The notes under the pieces were generated by a model, which was not told the DNA's origin, did not search any database, and was given only the letters and a program-made list of their open reading frames with translations. DNA of 64,000 nt from Aquisediminimonas profunda. GTDB lineage: Bacteria > Pseudomonadota > Alphaproteobacteria > Sphingomonadales > Sphingomonadaceae. The DNA is taken from positions 2,972,001 to 3,036,000 of the forward strand of contig NZ_CP080327.1 of NCBI RefSeq assembly GCF_019443285.1. Direction: 5' to 3'. The first letter of the stretch is position 1, and every line of letters starts with the position of its first letter. Positions 25,532 to 34,465 of this stretch are shown one piece after another. The position numbers and the translations under genes were made by a program.

Positions 25532-26013
25532 GCGCCCAGTTCCTGAAGACGGTGATAGGCTCCGCCGAAAAATAGCAACGGCGAATCCTGACTGGTTCTT
25601 TCCAGCGCGTCCACGGCCCCGACCACAAACCAGTGATCGCCGATCGCCTGAACGCTGGCGATAGTGCATTCGAGCCAGGCTACAACGCCCGGCAATATAG
25701 GCAGACCGGACGGGCTTTCATCATGCGCGATGTCAACAAACTTGTCTGCGGCCTTGCTCGCGAAGCGATTACAATGTCCAAGCTGGTCCGCGGCCAGAAT
25801 GTTCACGCAAAAACGGCCAATTGCATTGATCTTCGGCCAACTGCTGGACGATTTGTCCGGAAAGAAACCGATCAGGGGCGGGTCGAGCGAAATGGACGTG
25901 AATGTCCCGACGACCATCGCGTGTCGGTTCATGCCGTCGCTCGACGTGATGACGCTGACGCCCGTCGGATACCCGCCCAACACATGCCTGAAATGCCTGG
26001 CGTCGAACGTCAC
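25528..26013 (-). CDS. Flavin reductase (RutF/HpaC-like)
   Basis: A 161-residue flavin reductase-like split-barrel protein (HVLGGYPTGVSVITSSD, SISLDPPLIGFFPDKSSSSWPKI, FCVNILAADQ), which passes electrons from NAD(P)H to free flavin for two-component monooxygenases. GTG 26013 overlaps the stop of the enoyl-CoA hydratase gene (GTGA) and the far end overlaps the ribBX start (ATGA). The longer frame to 26211 is hydratase coding sequence read in another frame. It is the only flavin reductase I see for the three LLM oxygenases of the locus. Confidence 0.85.
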   Translation of the reverse strand: MTFDARHFRHVLGGYPTGVSVITSSDGMNRHAMVVGTFTSISLDPPLIGFFPDKSSSSWPKINAIGRFCVNILAADQLGHCNRFASKAADKFVDIAHDESPSGLPILPGVVAWLECTIASVQAIGDHWFVVGAVDALERTSQDSPLLFFGGAYHRLQELGA

Positions 26014-26780
26014 CTTCCGGTCCACACGGGCTTGCGGCCCTCGGCAGAGGCAGCGTTGCGTTCGCGCACATCGTCGCTTTCCGCATATTGCTCGATCTCC
26101 TCGAACCGACTCATCAGGGCGACTTCGAGCGGGTAGCCAAGCCGTCCAAGCGCCGCCGCCTTGGCTGCATAATTGGCCCGCGGAGCGCATTTGGTGATCT
26201 TGCCTGCCCATTTCATCGTAGTGTCGGCGAGTGCCTGATAGGGCACGACCTCATTGACCAGGCCATATTGTGCTGCCGTTGCGGCGTCGATGCGTTCGCC
26301 CGTCAGGATCATGGCCATTGCGATATGGTGCGGCAATTGGCGAATGGCCCTGTGCACCACTCCGCACTCCCCGATAATGCCATGGCGGGTTTCGGGGAGT
26401 CCGAACTGCGCGGTATCTGCCGAAACGATGATATCCGCGCACATTGCAAGCTCAAGCCCGCCACCCACGCAGAAGCCCTGAACGGCTGCAATCAGGGGCT
26501 TTCTGAGCGCGACAAGCGGCCCGCCGATCCCGGTCAGCCCTCCGGCCAAAGCCATTCTGACCTTACGTTCCGGGCCTTCCGAGACATCGGCGCCGATGCA
26601 GAATGCCTTTTCCCCTTCGGCAGACACGATCGCACACCATATCTCGGGATCATTATTGATCTCGGTCCAGGCCTTGAACAACAGATCATCCATTTCGCCG
26701 GTAATGGCATTCAGTCCCTGCGGCCGATTAAGATGGACACGGGCGATATTGCCATCCCTGGTGAATTCAACGTCGGCCAT
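26010..26780 (-). CDS. Enoyl-CoA hydratase/isomerase family protein 1
   Basis: A 256-residue crotonase-fold enzyme. The oxyanion-hole blocks are CIGADVSEG near residue 60 and GFCVGGGLELAMCADI near 105. The Glu pair of typical hydratases reads PETRHGIIGECG near 130-140, with only one Glu clearly in place, so hydration, isomerisation or ring opening are all possible. It is in an operon with a second crotonase gene 3 bp upstream. In a camphor-like route, crotonases would act on the CoA esters formed after ring cleavage. Confidence 0.87.
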   Translation of the reverse strand: MADVEFTRDGNIARVHLNRPQGLNAITGEMDDLLFKAWTEINNDPEIWCAIVSAEGEKAFCIGADVSEGPERKVRMALAGGLTGIGGPLVALRKPLIAAVQGFCVGGGLELAMCADIIVSADTAQFGLPETRHGIIGECGVVHRAIRQLPHHIAMAMILTGERIDAATAAQYGLVNEVVPYQALADTTMKWAGKITKCAPRANYAAKAAALGRLGYPLEVALMSRFEEIEQYAESDDVRERNAASAEGRKPVWTGR

Positions 26781-26783
26781 GAG

Positions 26784-27626
26784 TCAGTCCCTTTTGTCGC
26801 GTGAGTAGGGTTTAAGCGGCGATGTCGGTGCCGAACGATATTCGGCGATCAGCGCCTTCAGCCCGATTTCGTCGCCGCGCCGCTTGACGGCCTGGACAGC
26901 GGGCGCCTGGTGCAACAGCGCGTCCATATCGGCGACATGGGCCGTTGCCAGGCGGAAGCCCTGGGCTTCGGCAGCACGATTGATGGAGAGTTTCTTGATC
27001 CTGAGCACTTCTGGCGGGGTCAGGGCAATGCGTGCGGCAAGGCCTTCAACCGACGCAATTAGGTCCGCTGCCGGGACGCAGTGATTGGCCCATCCCCACT
27101 CAACTGCTGTCGGGCCATCAATCGCATTGCCAGGAACAAATGCCAGTTCCTTGGCGCGCTTTGGGCCGACCAATGTCGACCATACCGGCGCCAGATAACC
27201 GCCACCGATTGGAATGGTCGGCTCCCCGATACGGGCATCGTCAGCGACCACAGTGATATCGGCAAACACGCACATCTGTGTCGCACCTGCCAGACAATAT
27301 CCGTGCACGGCCGCGATCACCGGCTTGGGGTGATCCCAGATCGCCATCCAGCGGTCGAGGTTGCGCTGCAGCCGTGCCCTGTCCGCCACGGGATCGACGG
27401 CCGCATCACCCATCTTGCCGACCTGCTCAAGATCGAAGCCTGAGCAAAACCCCTTCCCTTCGCCACGAATGCCGACGACCGGGGCGCCTTCGTCCTTGAG
27501 CAGTTCCAGCGCCACCGAGAATTCATCGAGCATCGCGTTCGACATCGCATTTGCGCGATCTGGCCGGTTGAGCACAATCCAGTCGATGCTCTCGCCATGA
27601 TCGATGCGGATATGCTCAAAGTTCAT
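26784..27626 (-). CDS. Enoyl-CoA hydratase/isomerase family protein 2
   Basis: A 280-residue crotonase-fold enzyme with oxyanion-hole blocks GKGFCSGFDLEQVG near 60-70 and HGYCLAGATQMCVFADI near 108-125. The catalytic segment GEPTIPIGGGYLAPVWSTLVG differs from standard hydratases: a Gly-rich stretch replaces one Glu. The two crotonases of this operon are only distantly similar, which fits two different steps. Spacing is 9 bp from the SnoaL-like gene upstream and 3 bp to the next gene. Confidence 0.86.
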   Translation of the reverse strand: MNFEHIRIDHGESIDWIVLNRPDRANAMSNAMLDEFSVALELLKDEGAPVVGIRGEGKGFCSGFDLEQVGKMGDAAVDPVADRARLQRNLDRWMAIWDHPKPVIAAVHGYCLAGATQMCVFADITVVADDARIGEPTIPIGGGYLAPVWSTLVGPKRAKELAFVPGNAIDGPTAVEWGWANHCVPAADLIASVEGLAARIALTPPEVLRIKKLSINRAAEAQGFRLATAHVADMDALLHQAPAVQAVKRRGDEIGLKALIAEYRSAPTSPLKPYSRDKRD

Positions 27627-27635
27627 CGAGCAAGC

Positions 27636-28103
27636 CTATTCGGCGCGACCGATGGGGTTCGATGCCTTGACGTGATAGTCGGTCGTCATCGTGGTCTTGA
27701 GAATGCGCGTCTTGAATTTCCACTTGCCGTCCCGTTTTACTACCACATCATGATACTGGCCATAGAGGACACCATCAGGGCGATCCTTCGTATAGCGATG
27801 AATTGCCAAGACAATGGCCCGCACATTCACCTCGGTGTCGCTGACCCAGTCGAACACGATGCCCGAGACATGATGTGATGTCCCCTTAAAGAACGTGCCG
27901 ATCCCATCTAGCGTCTTCTTGTAGGCCTCCATTCCGGTCGCGCCGAAATTGGGCGCATAGCTCACTTCGCAATCATCCACGAAAAGCTCAGTCATCTTTT
28001 CTGGCTGATTCATGTCGAGATAATAGGCATAATCGTGGACAATCCGTTCGATTGCCCTTTCCTCGAGAAGTCGCTCAGTTGGGGACATGGTTGTACCGTG
28101 CAT
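27636..28103 (-). CDS. SnoaL/NTF2-like protein 2
   Basis: A 155-residue SnoaL-like protein (ERAIERIVHDYAYYLDMNQPEKMTELFVDDCEV) of the type often annotated nuclear transport factor 2 family. ATG 28103 and ATG 28088 are both possible starts; neither has a strong Shine-Dalgarno. It heads the minus-strand operon with two crotonases, flavin reductase, RibBX and SnoaL 1. The 112 bp upstream of it, up to the TonB receptor stop, hold no TCAAC palindrome that I can see. Confidence 0.78.
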   Translation of the reverse strand: MHGTTMSPTERLLEERAIERIVHDYAYYLDMNQPEKMTELFVDDCEVSYAPNFGATGMEAYKKTLDGIGTFFKGTSHHVSGIVFDWVSDTEVNVRAIVLAIHRYTKDRPDGVLYGQYHDVVVKRDGKWKFKTRILKTTMTTDYHVKASNPIGRAE

Positions 28104-28215
28104 TAAAGATCCAATCGCTAGTGCTTCGCAAAAGGGCTAGGAGGGCGATTGCGCATCCGGGACAGGTCGAACTGCCCCGGATGGCTTTGCCCTCTCTCGG
28201 AGCTACAAGATAAGG

Positions 28216-30720
28216 CTAGAACTTCACCGAAATTTCTCCGCCAACAGTGCGCGGCGTTCCGGGGTAGCCGGTGTTGTAGCCACCGGCTGCGCCCATCGCA
28301 TAACCCGACACATAGTGCAGCTTGTCGAACAGGTTCTTGACGTAGACAGCTGCTGAAAACTTGCCGCCCATAATGTTGTTCCAGCTCAAACGCGCATTGG
28401 TAATCGTGTATCCTGACAGCTCAGTGCCAGGCGTGACCGAGCCATTGTTGTTCGAGAAGAAGGTCTTTGACTGCGTGTAGACATCGCCGTGGAGGATTAT
28501 TTTTCCGACATTTTCCGAGACTGGGAGGGTTATATCAGCGGCAAAGTTGCCAGCCCATTTCGGACTATCAGGATATGAGTTGAAGTTGATAACATATCCT
28601 GGAACGCCGGTGAGCGCAGAAACATCCACGGCACCCTTCGAGTATCGCGCATCAGTGTATGCGCCGTTCATGCTCAACGTCAGCCAGTCGGTGAGACCGA
28701 TGGAAGCATCGACTTCCACGCCTGTCGTCTTTGCTTCCGGCACATTGAGTGTGAAACCCGCCGGATTTCCGCCAACAACCGCATAAACTGCATGCTGCGC
28801 ATCTTTGACAATCACATGATACGCGGCAAGGTTAAATTGCGTCCGCATAGTTCCAAGACGGCCGTTGAACTTGTAACCAAGTTCAAAATCATGGGCCTTC
28901 TCATTCTTGAAGAAATTCGCATCGTTGCCGGGATTGACCGTGCCATTGAAGTTCCCAGCGCGGAAGCTGCCGCGCTGCGAGAAATAGATCATGTTGCTGT
29001 CGCTGATCTGGTATTGCAGGTTGAATGTCCACGCAGGAGCGGAGAGATTCCGTCGCTGTTCCTGACCAACGGTTGTGATGCCGAGGATCGTGAATAGGCT
29101 GCCCGGTGCCTGTGCCAAGCGTACCTTTTCCCACGTATAGCGTCCACCCAGTGCAACGGTCAGTCGATCAGTCAACTTGTAATCAAGCTGTGCATAGATG
29201 GCGGTCGAGGTATCTTTAGTATTATAAGTGTAGTCGATGTCGGCCGGGAGTCCGAATGCGCCTGCCGCTCCAAGTGTCGGATCGATTTCGCAGCCAACGC
29301 AAACCGGGATGATGTCGAAGTGTTTAAGCGACGAGTAGTATGCCCCGATGGTGTAACCCAATTTGTCGTCCGCAGCCTTCCCCTGCAACTGCAACTCGTC
29401 TGAAAACTGCTTGGATTTGAAGGTCTGCCCGCCGGGCCCACCTGTACCTGAAAGTCCGGACAGGTTGTTCGGGTTATTGTAGAGCCAAAGAGCACCGAAT
29501 GGGGCATTGGCAAGATTGCCGCTAATTCGTGAATTGCCCTCCATGTAGCTGAAGATATTCTTCACTTTCGCAGCGTCGGATATATCGAATTCAGTTGTGT
29601 TCGAAAGGAACGTGGCCGTGGCCTTGTGCGGCAGATCGAACTGAAGCCAGGTCTTGTAAGGATTCGCACGCGACCAAGCGGCATAACCTGCAACGCCACC
29701 AGGGAAGCGACCGGGTCCGTAAGCAGGCCCCGGAGTCAGATTACTGTCACCAAGGTTGTTGCCGGACCGATTGAAAAGTGCGCCTGAAAACACATTGTAA
29801 ACGGTATCCAGCGTGGATGTCAGCACAAGCCCGGTCGTATTCGGAACCGAAGTCAGTCCGTTGTTGATGAACTGTTGTCCGGTAGGATTGGCAAGAGGCG
29901 ATGTATAGTAGTTATAAAGATTACCAGCGCCCTCCGTTCCCTTGAAATCCGAATATTGCAGGACGAAGGTGTTCCTGATTGTGTCGCTTGGTTTGAACAG
30001 AACTGTTATTCGGCCAGAAATGTTGTCCTTGCCACCCAGCGGATTTCCGGTGGCGACGTTGCGGATGTAGCCATCATCCTTGATATAATCGCCAGCTACA
30101 CGAACCAGAAGAACATCTTTCACAATCGGCAGGTCGATCGCTCCTTGTATCTGGACAAGGCTGCGCTGGCCTGCGCGAACGACGAGGTTTCCGCCAATTT
30201 CATTGCCCGGTGTTGGCGTCGAGTAAAGGACTGCACCGCCAGTCGCATTTCGGCCAAACAGCGTGCCCTGCGGACCCTTGAGAACCTGGATAGAAGCCAA
30301 GTCGAACAGGCTGGTGGCCGTGTTGTAGGGATTGTAGGGTGCGTCGTTGAGATAGGTCACCACGGCGGGCGAGGTTCCGGAGAACGGATCGAGCGTCTGT
30401 CCGCGCATGGAGTAGCTCAGCTGGTTCGAAGTCTGACCGTTCTTGACCTGAAGGCCAGGCACCAGAATACCCATGTCCTGCTCGCTGTTGATCACCTTGG
30501 ATTGGAGCGTCTCAGCATTGAAGGCGACCACTGAAACCGGCACCTTGGAGAGTTTTTCCTCCTTGCGCTGGGCAGTAACGATAATATCGCCAGCCGCAGA
30601 AGCATCTTCCTCACCCGCGGCAGCCTGAGCAAACGAGACTTGCGGCAGGCAGGCCACCAAAGCCAAGGCAGTGCCAATAATGAGGGACTGACGCATTGCG
30701 TGAATTCGGTCGTTCTTCAT
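28216..30720 (-). CDS. TonB-dependent outer-membrane receptor
   Basis: An 834-residue receptor with a signal peptide (about 1-30, ending SFAQA), a TonB box-like DIIVTAQRKEEKL, a plug domain (about 45-160: VLKGPQGTLFGRNATGGAVLY) and a 22-strand barrel ending in the aromatic EISVKF. In sphingomonads such receptors import a wide range of hydrophobic or bulky compounds besides siderophores. ATG 30720 has GGAGGAT 7 bp upstream; ATG 30732 is less well placed. The palindrome at 30744-30759 lies 24 bp upstream, so uptake is probably induced together with the pathway enzymes. Confidence 0.92.
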   Translation of the reverse strand: MKNDRIHAMRQSLIIGTALALVACLPQVSFAQAAAGEEDASAAGDIIVTAQRKEEKLSKVPVSVVAFNAETLQSKVINSEQDMGILVPGLQVKNGQTSNQLSYSMRGQTLDPFSGTSPAVVTYLNDAPYNPYNTATSLFDLASIQVLKGPQGTLFGRNATGGAVLYSTPTPGNEIGGNLVVRAGQRSLVQIQGAIDLPIVKDVLLVRVAGDYIKDDGYIRNVATGNPLGGKDNISGRITVLFKPSDTIRNTFVLQYSDFKGTEGAGNLYNYYTSPLANPTGQQFINNGLTSVPNTTGLVLTSTLDTVYNVFSGALFNRSGNNLGDSNLTPGPAYGPGRFPGGVAGYAAWSRANPYKTWLQFDLPHKATATFLSNTTEFDISDAAKVKNIFSYMEGNSRISGNLANAPFGALWLYNNPNNLSGLSGTGGPGGQTFKSKQFSDELQLQGKAADDKLGYTIGAYYSSLKHFDIIPVCVGCEIDPTLGAAGAFGLPADIDYTYNTKDTSTAIYAQLDYKLTDRLTVALGGRYTWEKVRLAQAPGSLFTILGITTVGQEQRRNLSAPAWTFNLQYQISDSNMIYFSQRGSFRAGNFNGTVNPGNDANFFKNEKAHDFELGYKFNGRLGTMRTQFNLAAYHVIVKDAQHAVYAVVGGNPAGFTLNVPEAKTTGVEVDASIGLTDWLTLSMNGAYTDARYSKGAVDVSALTGVPGYVINFNSYPDSPKWAGNFAADITLPVSENVGKIILHGDVYTQSKTFFSNNNGSVTPGTELSGYTITNARLSWNNIMGGKFSAAVYVKNLFDKLHYVSGYAMGAAGGYNTGYPGTPRTVGGEISVKF

Positions 30721-30743
30721 TTCATCCTCCATTCATTTTGTTA

Positions 30744-30759
30744 TCAACATTATCGTTGA
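30744..30759 (+). promoter_or_regulatory. Palindrome TCAAC-N6-GTTGA (site B), upstream of the TonB receptor
   Basis: TCAACATTATCGTTGA lies 24 bp before the receptor start codon, within the expected promoter or leader. It belongs to the five-site family described at 36812 and 36882. Confidence 0.65.
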
Positions 30760-30807
30760 CCATCCAGTCGCAGAAATGTCTGTTTGGGTTCAAAATATTA
30801 CTACTCT

Positions 30808-31320
30808 TCATTGTGTTCTTCTTGGAAAATCTGACGTTGTTGGCTTAGCGCCCGGCCAGCGTACATTGGCCGGGTCGATCAAGGAGCGAGAGACATCGTC
30901 CCAACTGCCCGCATGGACAACCCGCATTTCCCTGCACGCAATCTTCCAGCGATCGCTTTCGCGCGAAAAGCTGTCGAGGTAGCGAACGGCGGCGTATACC
31001 GTCGTGTCACCCATGCCGATTTCAAGGTGCGCAACTGTGACTCCATCCGCTTCGTTCGCGCCCTTGAATGCAATATGCACATAGTGGGGTGTATGCACCG
31101 TCTGCCGCATGTTGGATCGCGCCGCCGCCAGAAAGGCCATGATCGCATCGCGCCCCGATGCACCCTCAAAGCCGGTCGCGACAAATTTGGCATCTTGCGT
31201 AAAGCAGTCGGCCACCGCCCGTTCGTCGTCGTCATCTGTCGCCTTGAAGTAACGCGCGACGAGATCCTGAATCTCGGCCCGGTCTTCCAGCTTCTTGATG
31301 CGTTCTTCGAGCGTGGCCAC
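30808..31320 (-). CDS. SnoaL/NTF2-like protein 3
   Basis: A 170-residue SnoaL-like protein (RAEIQDLVARYFKATDDDDERAVADCFTQDAKF) with a typical alpha/beta cone. It starts at GTG 31320, which has GGGGAGG 6 bp upstream; the nearby ATG at 31325 is in another frame. It is divergent from the CMD-like gene, with a palindrome between the two. It may be an isomerase or lyase of the locus, but no catalytic residues can be fixed. Confidence 0.78.
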   Translation of the reverse strand: MATLEERIKKLEDRAEIQDLVARYFKATDDDDERAVADCFTQDAKFVATGFEGASGRDAIMAFLAAARSNMRQTVHTPHYVHIAFKGANEADGVTVAHLEIGMGDTTVYAAVRYLDSFSRESDRWKIACREMRVVHAGSWDDVSRSLIDPANVRWPGAKPTTSDFPRRTQ

Positions 31321-31365
31321 GGCATCCTCCCCATTTTGTGATCTTGGCGGAAAAAATTTTCTCAG

Positions 31366-31381
31366 TCAACGCTTAAGTTGA
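31366..31381 (+). promoter_or_regulatory. Palindrome TCAAC-N6-GTTGA (site C), shared divergent promoter
   Basis: TCAACGCTTAAGTTGA, with arms extending one base each way to GTCAAC/GTTGAC, sits midway between the divergent SnoaL 3 gene (31320) and CMD-like gene (31415). It could control both. Confidence 0.65.
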
Positions 31382-31414
31382 CAGAAACGCGAGAAGGGTA
31401 GAAAACGCATCAAT

Positions 31415-32074
31415 ATGGACGCAATTGACATACCGAGCCTGCGTGCGGAAACCGACCGGCTTACAGAAAACTTGCCCGACGGAAGCCCGCTTGATGCGCA
31501 AGCCGCAGCCCTGATCGGCCTTGCCGCGGCGGTATCGGTGACGTCTCTCGATCGCGCAGCAATCGACGAAGCAATAGGGCGCGCGCTGGATACCGGCGCC
31601 AGCATGGTTCAGCTCCAGGAAATCATTGCGCTGGCCTCGGGCCTTGGGGTGCACAGCCTCATGGCAAGCTCTGCTGTGTTGCTTGCAGAAGGCGTGAAGC
31701 GGGGCCTCGTCGCACGCGATGTCCCGCGCGATGTGGAACGGCAGCGGCTGTGGGACAAACATGTTGGCGACGATCCCTTCTGGACCGAATTTTCAAGCGA
31801 ACTCCCGGGGTTCCTGGAGGCCTTGCTCCAGCTTTCGCCCGAGGTGTTCACAGGCTTTTTCGAATATTGCGCAATTCCATGGCGCAGCGGGACCGTTCGA
31901 GCCTGGATCAAGGAACTGGCCGCGCTCGCCTGCGACGCCTCACCCAGTCACCGCTTTCGCCCCGGCTTTCGGGTGCACCTCAAGAACGCAATCAAGCTCG
32001 GCGTCGGCAGGACCGCGATCTATCAAACGCTCGACATTGCCGCCGCTGCGCCGGAGCATCGCGGCTTCGCCTAA
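31415..32074 (+). CDS. CMD/AhpD-fold-like protein without the CxxC motif
   Basis: A 219-residue protein that looks like two carboxymuconolactone-decarboxylase-type helical units: EAIGRALDTGASMVQLQEIIALASGLGVHSLM near 50-85 and AWIKELAALACDASPSHRF near 160-180. Neither unit has the CxxC-x2-H redox motif, though a single Cys and a His remain in the second. It may act as a decarboxylase, a binding protein or a degenerate relative. It is convergent with the P450 gene, 2 bp apart, and downstream of palindrome site C. Confidence 0.6.
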   Translation: MDAIDIPSLRAETDRLTENLPDGSPLDAQAAALIGLAAAVSVTSLDRAAIDEAIGRALDTGASMVQLQEIIALASGLGVHSLMASSAVLLAEGVKRGLVARDVPRDVERQRLWDKHVGDDPFWTEFSSELPGFLEALLQLSPEVFTGFFEYCAIPWRSGTVRAWIKELAALACDASPSHRFRPGFRVHLKNAIKLGVGRTAIYQTLDIAAAAPEHRGFA

Positions 32075-32076
32075 GT

Positions 32077-33327
32077 TTAGGCCGTTGGCCAGACCAGCGG
32101 CACATTGTGCACTGACGCAATAATTCCGGAGTTGTAGACAGGCCGTGCACCGGGTGCGAGGCTGAATTCCGGAATGCGCTTGATCCATTCCTGCAGCGTG
32201 ACCGTGGCCTCAAGCCGCGCCAGGTGCAGCCCCACGCACCGGTGGGGACCGCCGCCGAATGTGGCATGGTTGATCGTCTTGCGCTCCCAATCGAGATTCA
32301 GAGGGTCGTCGTTTTCCGCCTCGTCGAGCCCGTGCAACGCGGTTGGCAGCAGGATCATATCGCCATATTTCAACTCCACTCCGCGATAGGTCATGTCCTT
32401 GGCGACCATCCTGGCTTCGGATACCACCGGGAAACGCCGGAAAAGCTCTTCGACGCCGCGGCGCAATTTGAGTTCGTCATCGCGGATCTCGGCGACCTTT
32501 TCCGGATGGCGGGCAAGATAGATCATCGCGAAGCTCAGGAAATTCACGACCGTGTCAAGCCCTCCCAGAAGCAGCAGCGAAATCATGCCCAGCGCCTTGT
32601 CGTGTGCGAGCGGCTGTCCGTCGATCGTGCCATTGACCATTGTCGTGATGAGGTCGGTACCGCTGCCGCCCGTTCGCGCACGGATGATCGGTTCGACATA
32701 GGCAAAAAAGCCCTGATTGGCGGCATCCAGCGTCGCTGCCATTTCCTCGGGTGAATTGCCGGACGGTCGGGTCATGTCCATTGCAAACTTGGCCAGCATA
32801 GGCACGTCGGACATTGGCAGATCGGTCATGGCCATGAAGACCTTGACCGGGAAGACGGTGGCATATTCCGCCGCAAAGTCGCATCCGCCACGCGCGACCA
32901 TCGGTTCGATCAACGCAATAGCCGCCTCTCGAACGTCCGCTTCGACCTTGCGAATTTGCGCCGGATTGAGGCCAGAATCGAGAATCTTGCGATAGGGCGT
33001 ATGCTCCGGTGGATCCATCCGGGTTGGGACCATCGCATATTTTTCCCCAGCCTCCTTGGGCAGGAAGATGACTTCGCTGGAGAAGCGATCGGGGTTCTCG
33101 TAGATTTCCTTGACGAGACTGCCGCGCGTTGCGATCCAATGACCGCCAGTCCGCGGCGTCCAGACGAGTTCGGGCATGTCGGGCGTTTGCAGCGCCTTCC
33201 ACGCTTCATGATAGCCTTCCTCGATCCCATCGAGCGCATACATATCGATATCGCGTTCAAGGCTCGCTGGTACATGCTCGGGTCGGGCGACGCGATTTCT
33301 GTCTTCGGTAACGGCGGCTTCGGTCAT
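32077..33327 (-). CDS. Cytochrome P450 of the CYP101 (P450cam) type
   Basis: A 416-residue soluble P450. The haem Cys is C364 in [14 protein letters not shown]. Several segments recall P450cam closely: [42 protein letters not shown] and [16 protein letters not shown]. Residues matching P450cam F87, Y96 (camphor carbonyl contact), D251/T252 (O2 activation) and R299 (haem propionate) appear as F88, Y97, D258/T259 and R306. I infer hydroxylation of a bicyclic or terpenoid ketone. ATG 33327 has AGGAG upstream; the in-frame TTG 33345 does not. It is the last gene of the operon LLM3-LLM2-ADH-P450. No ferredoxin or ferredoxin reductase gene is nearby. Confidence 0.92.
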   Translation of the reverse strand: MTEAAVTEDRNRVARPEHVPASLERDIDMYALDGIEEGYHEAWKALQTPDMPELVWTPRTGGHWIATRGSLVKEIYENPDRFSSEVIFLPKEAGEKYAMVPTRMDPPEHTPYRKILDSGLNPAQIRKVEADVREAAIALIEPMVARGGCDFAAEYATVFPVKVFMAMTDLPMSDVPMLAKFAMDMTRPSGNSPEEMAATLDAANQGFFAYVEPIIRARTGGSGTDLITTMVNGTIDGQPLAHDKALGMISLLLLGGLDTVVNFLSFAMIYLARHPEKVAEIRDDELKLRRGVEELFRRFPVVSEARMVAKDMTYRGVELKYGDMILLPTALHGLDEAENDDPLNLDWERKTINHATFGGGPHRCVGLHLARLEATVTLQEWIKRIPEFSLAPGARPVYNSGIIASVHNVPLVWPTA

Positions 33328-33345
33328 GGTTGAAGTCTCCTGCAA

Positions 33346-34431
33346 TCAGGTGATTTGGGGATCGATGATGGCCTTGATAACGGCACCTTTCGCCGTTGCC
33401 TCAAGAGCCTCAAGCGCGCCGGCAATGCCGAAGCGGTGCGTCACCAGCTCAGCCAAGGGATATTCGCCGTCGAGCCGTGCTGCGAGCTGGAGGGCGCCGT
33501 GATAATGTTTGGGCTTGGGGAAGCTTGCGCCCGCAACGGTCAGATTCTTCGTCGAGAGGTCGCGCGGACTGATCGGCTGGGTCCCGATCGCGCCCCACAG
33601 ACCGAGGATGATGTAGCGGCCATGATTGCCGGTCAGATCGACCCCTTCCGGGAAGGCCGGCAACACCCCGGCGGCCTCGACAACCACATCGGGCCCATGC
33701 GAGGACACGCGATCATAAATCTGCCGACGCCGCTCATCGGGACTGTCCTTGAGCGAAACCGTGGCAGTTGCCCCCATCGTCCTCGCCATCGCAAGACGGT
33801 TTTCGTGCATGTCGACCGCAATGATTTCCCGGGCTCCGGCAAGCTTCGCAACCAGGATTGCCGACAGCCCAACCGGCCCTGCTCCCTGCACGACCACGGT
33901 ATCGCCCACCCGCACCTGTCCGCATCGGTCAAACCCGCGCAGAACTGTTGGCAGGGCGCAGCCCAGCGCAATCACTGCATCGGTCGACGTTCCGTCGGGG
34001 ACGCGAAAGAACGCCAGGCCGTTTGGCAGCACCGCATAGTCGGCATAGCTGGCCCAGTTGGGCTTTTCCGCATGTTCGAAGAATTGCGAATTCTCGCATG
34101 GAGTTTCTTCAAGCACGGTGCAGCTATGGCAGCGGTGGCACAGCGCAATCGGGGCCCAGTAGACCAGATCGCCGGTCTTCACGGGAACCCCGGCATAATC
34201 CGTTTCGACACCCGGGCCCAGCTTTTCGACCAGTCCTACGCCTTCATGACCGAGGATGATCGGGAACGGCATGATACCCGCCTCACCCGTCATGATATGC
34301 ACATCGCTGCCGCATACCCCGCCTGCAACAATGCGAACCAGCGCACCGCCTGCAGGCGGATCGAAGATCGGCACGTCCCAGGTTTCGATCCGGTTCGGCT
34401 CGACCAGAACACAGGCTTTGGCGGTACTCAT
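33346..34431 (-). CDS. Zinc alcohol dehydrogenase, candidate hydroxy-ketone dehydrogenase (CamD-like by position)
   Basis: A 361-residue zinc MDR dehydrogenase with the catalytic zinc site (GVCGSDVH, GHEGVG) and the full structural-zinc cysteine set CHRCHSC..ETPC near residues 97-111. The Rossmann motif is VVQGAGPVGLSAILVAKLAG. In Pseudomonas putida camDCAB, the 5-exo-hydroxycamphor dehydrogenase gene camD directly precedes the P450 gene camC; here the order ADH then P450, 18 bp apart, is the same. Oxidation of the P450 product to a diketone is therefore the leading hypothesis. Confidence 0.88.
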   Translation of the reverse strand: MSTAKACVLVEPNRIETWDVPIFDPPAGGALVRIVAGGVCGSDVHIMTGEAGIMPFPIILGHEGVGLVEKLGPGVETDYAGVPVKTGDLVYWAPIALCHRCHSCTVLEETPCENSQFFEHAEKPNWASYADYAVLPNGLAFFRVPDGTSTDAVIALGCALPTVLRGFDRCGQVRVGDTVVVQGAGPVGLSAILVAKLAGAREIIAVDMHENRLAMARTMGATATVSLKDSPDERRRQIYDRVSSHGPDVVVEAAGVLPAFPEGVDLTGNHGRYIILGLWGAIGTQPISPRDLSTKNLTVAGASFPKPKHYHGALQLAARLDGEYPLAELVTHRFGIAGALEALEATAKGAVIKAIIDPQIT

Positions 34432-34465
34432 GGCAATTTCTCCGGCGCAAGATCGTATAAGGGGT

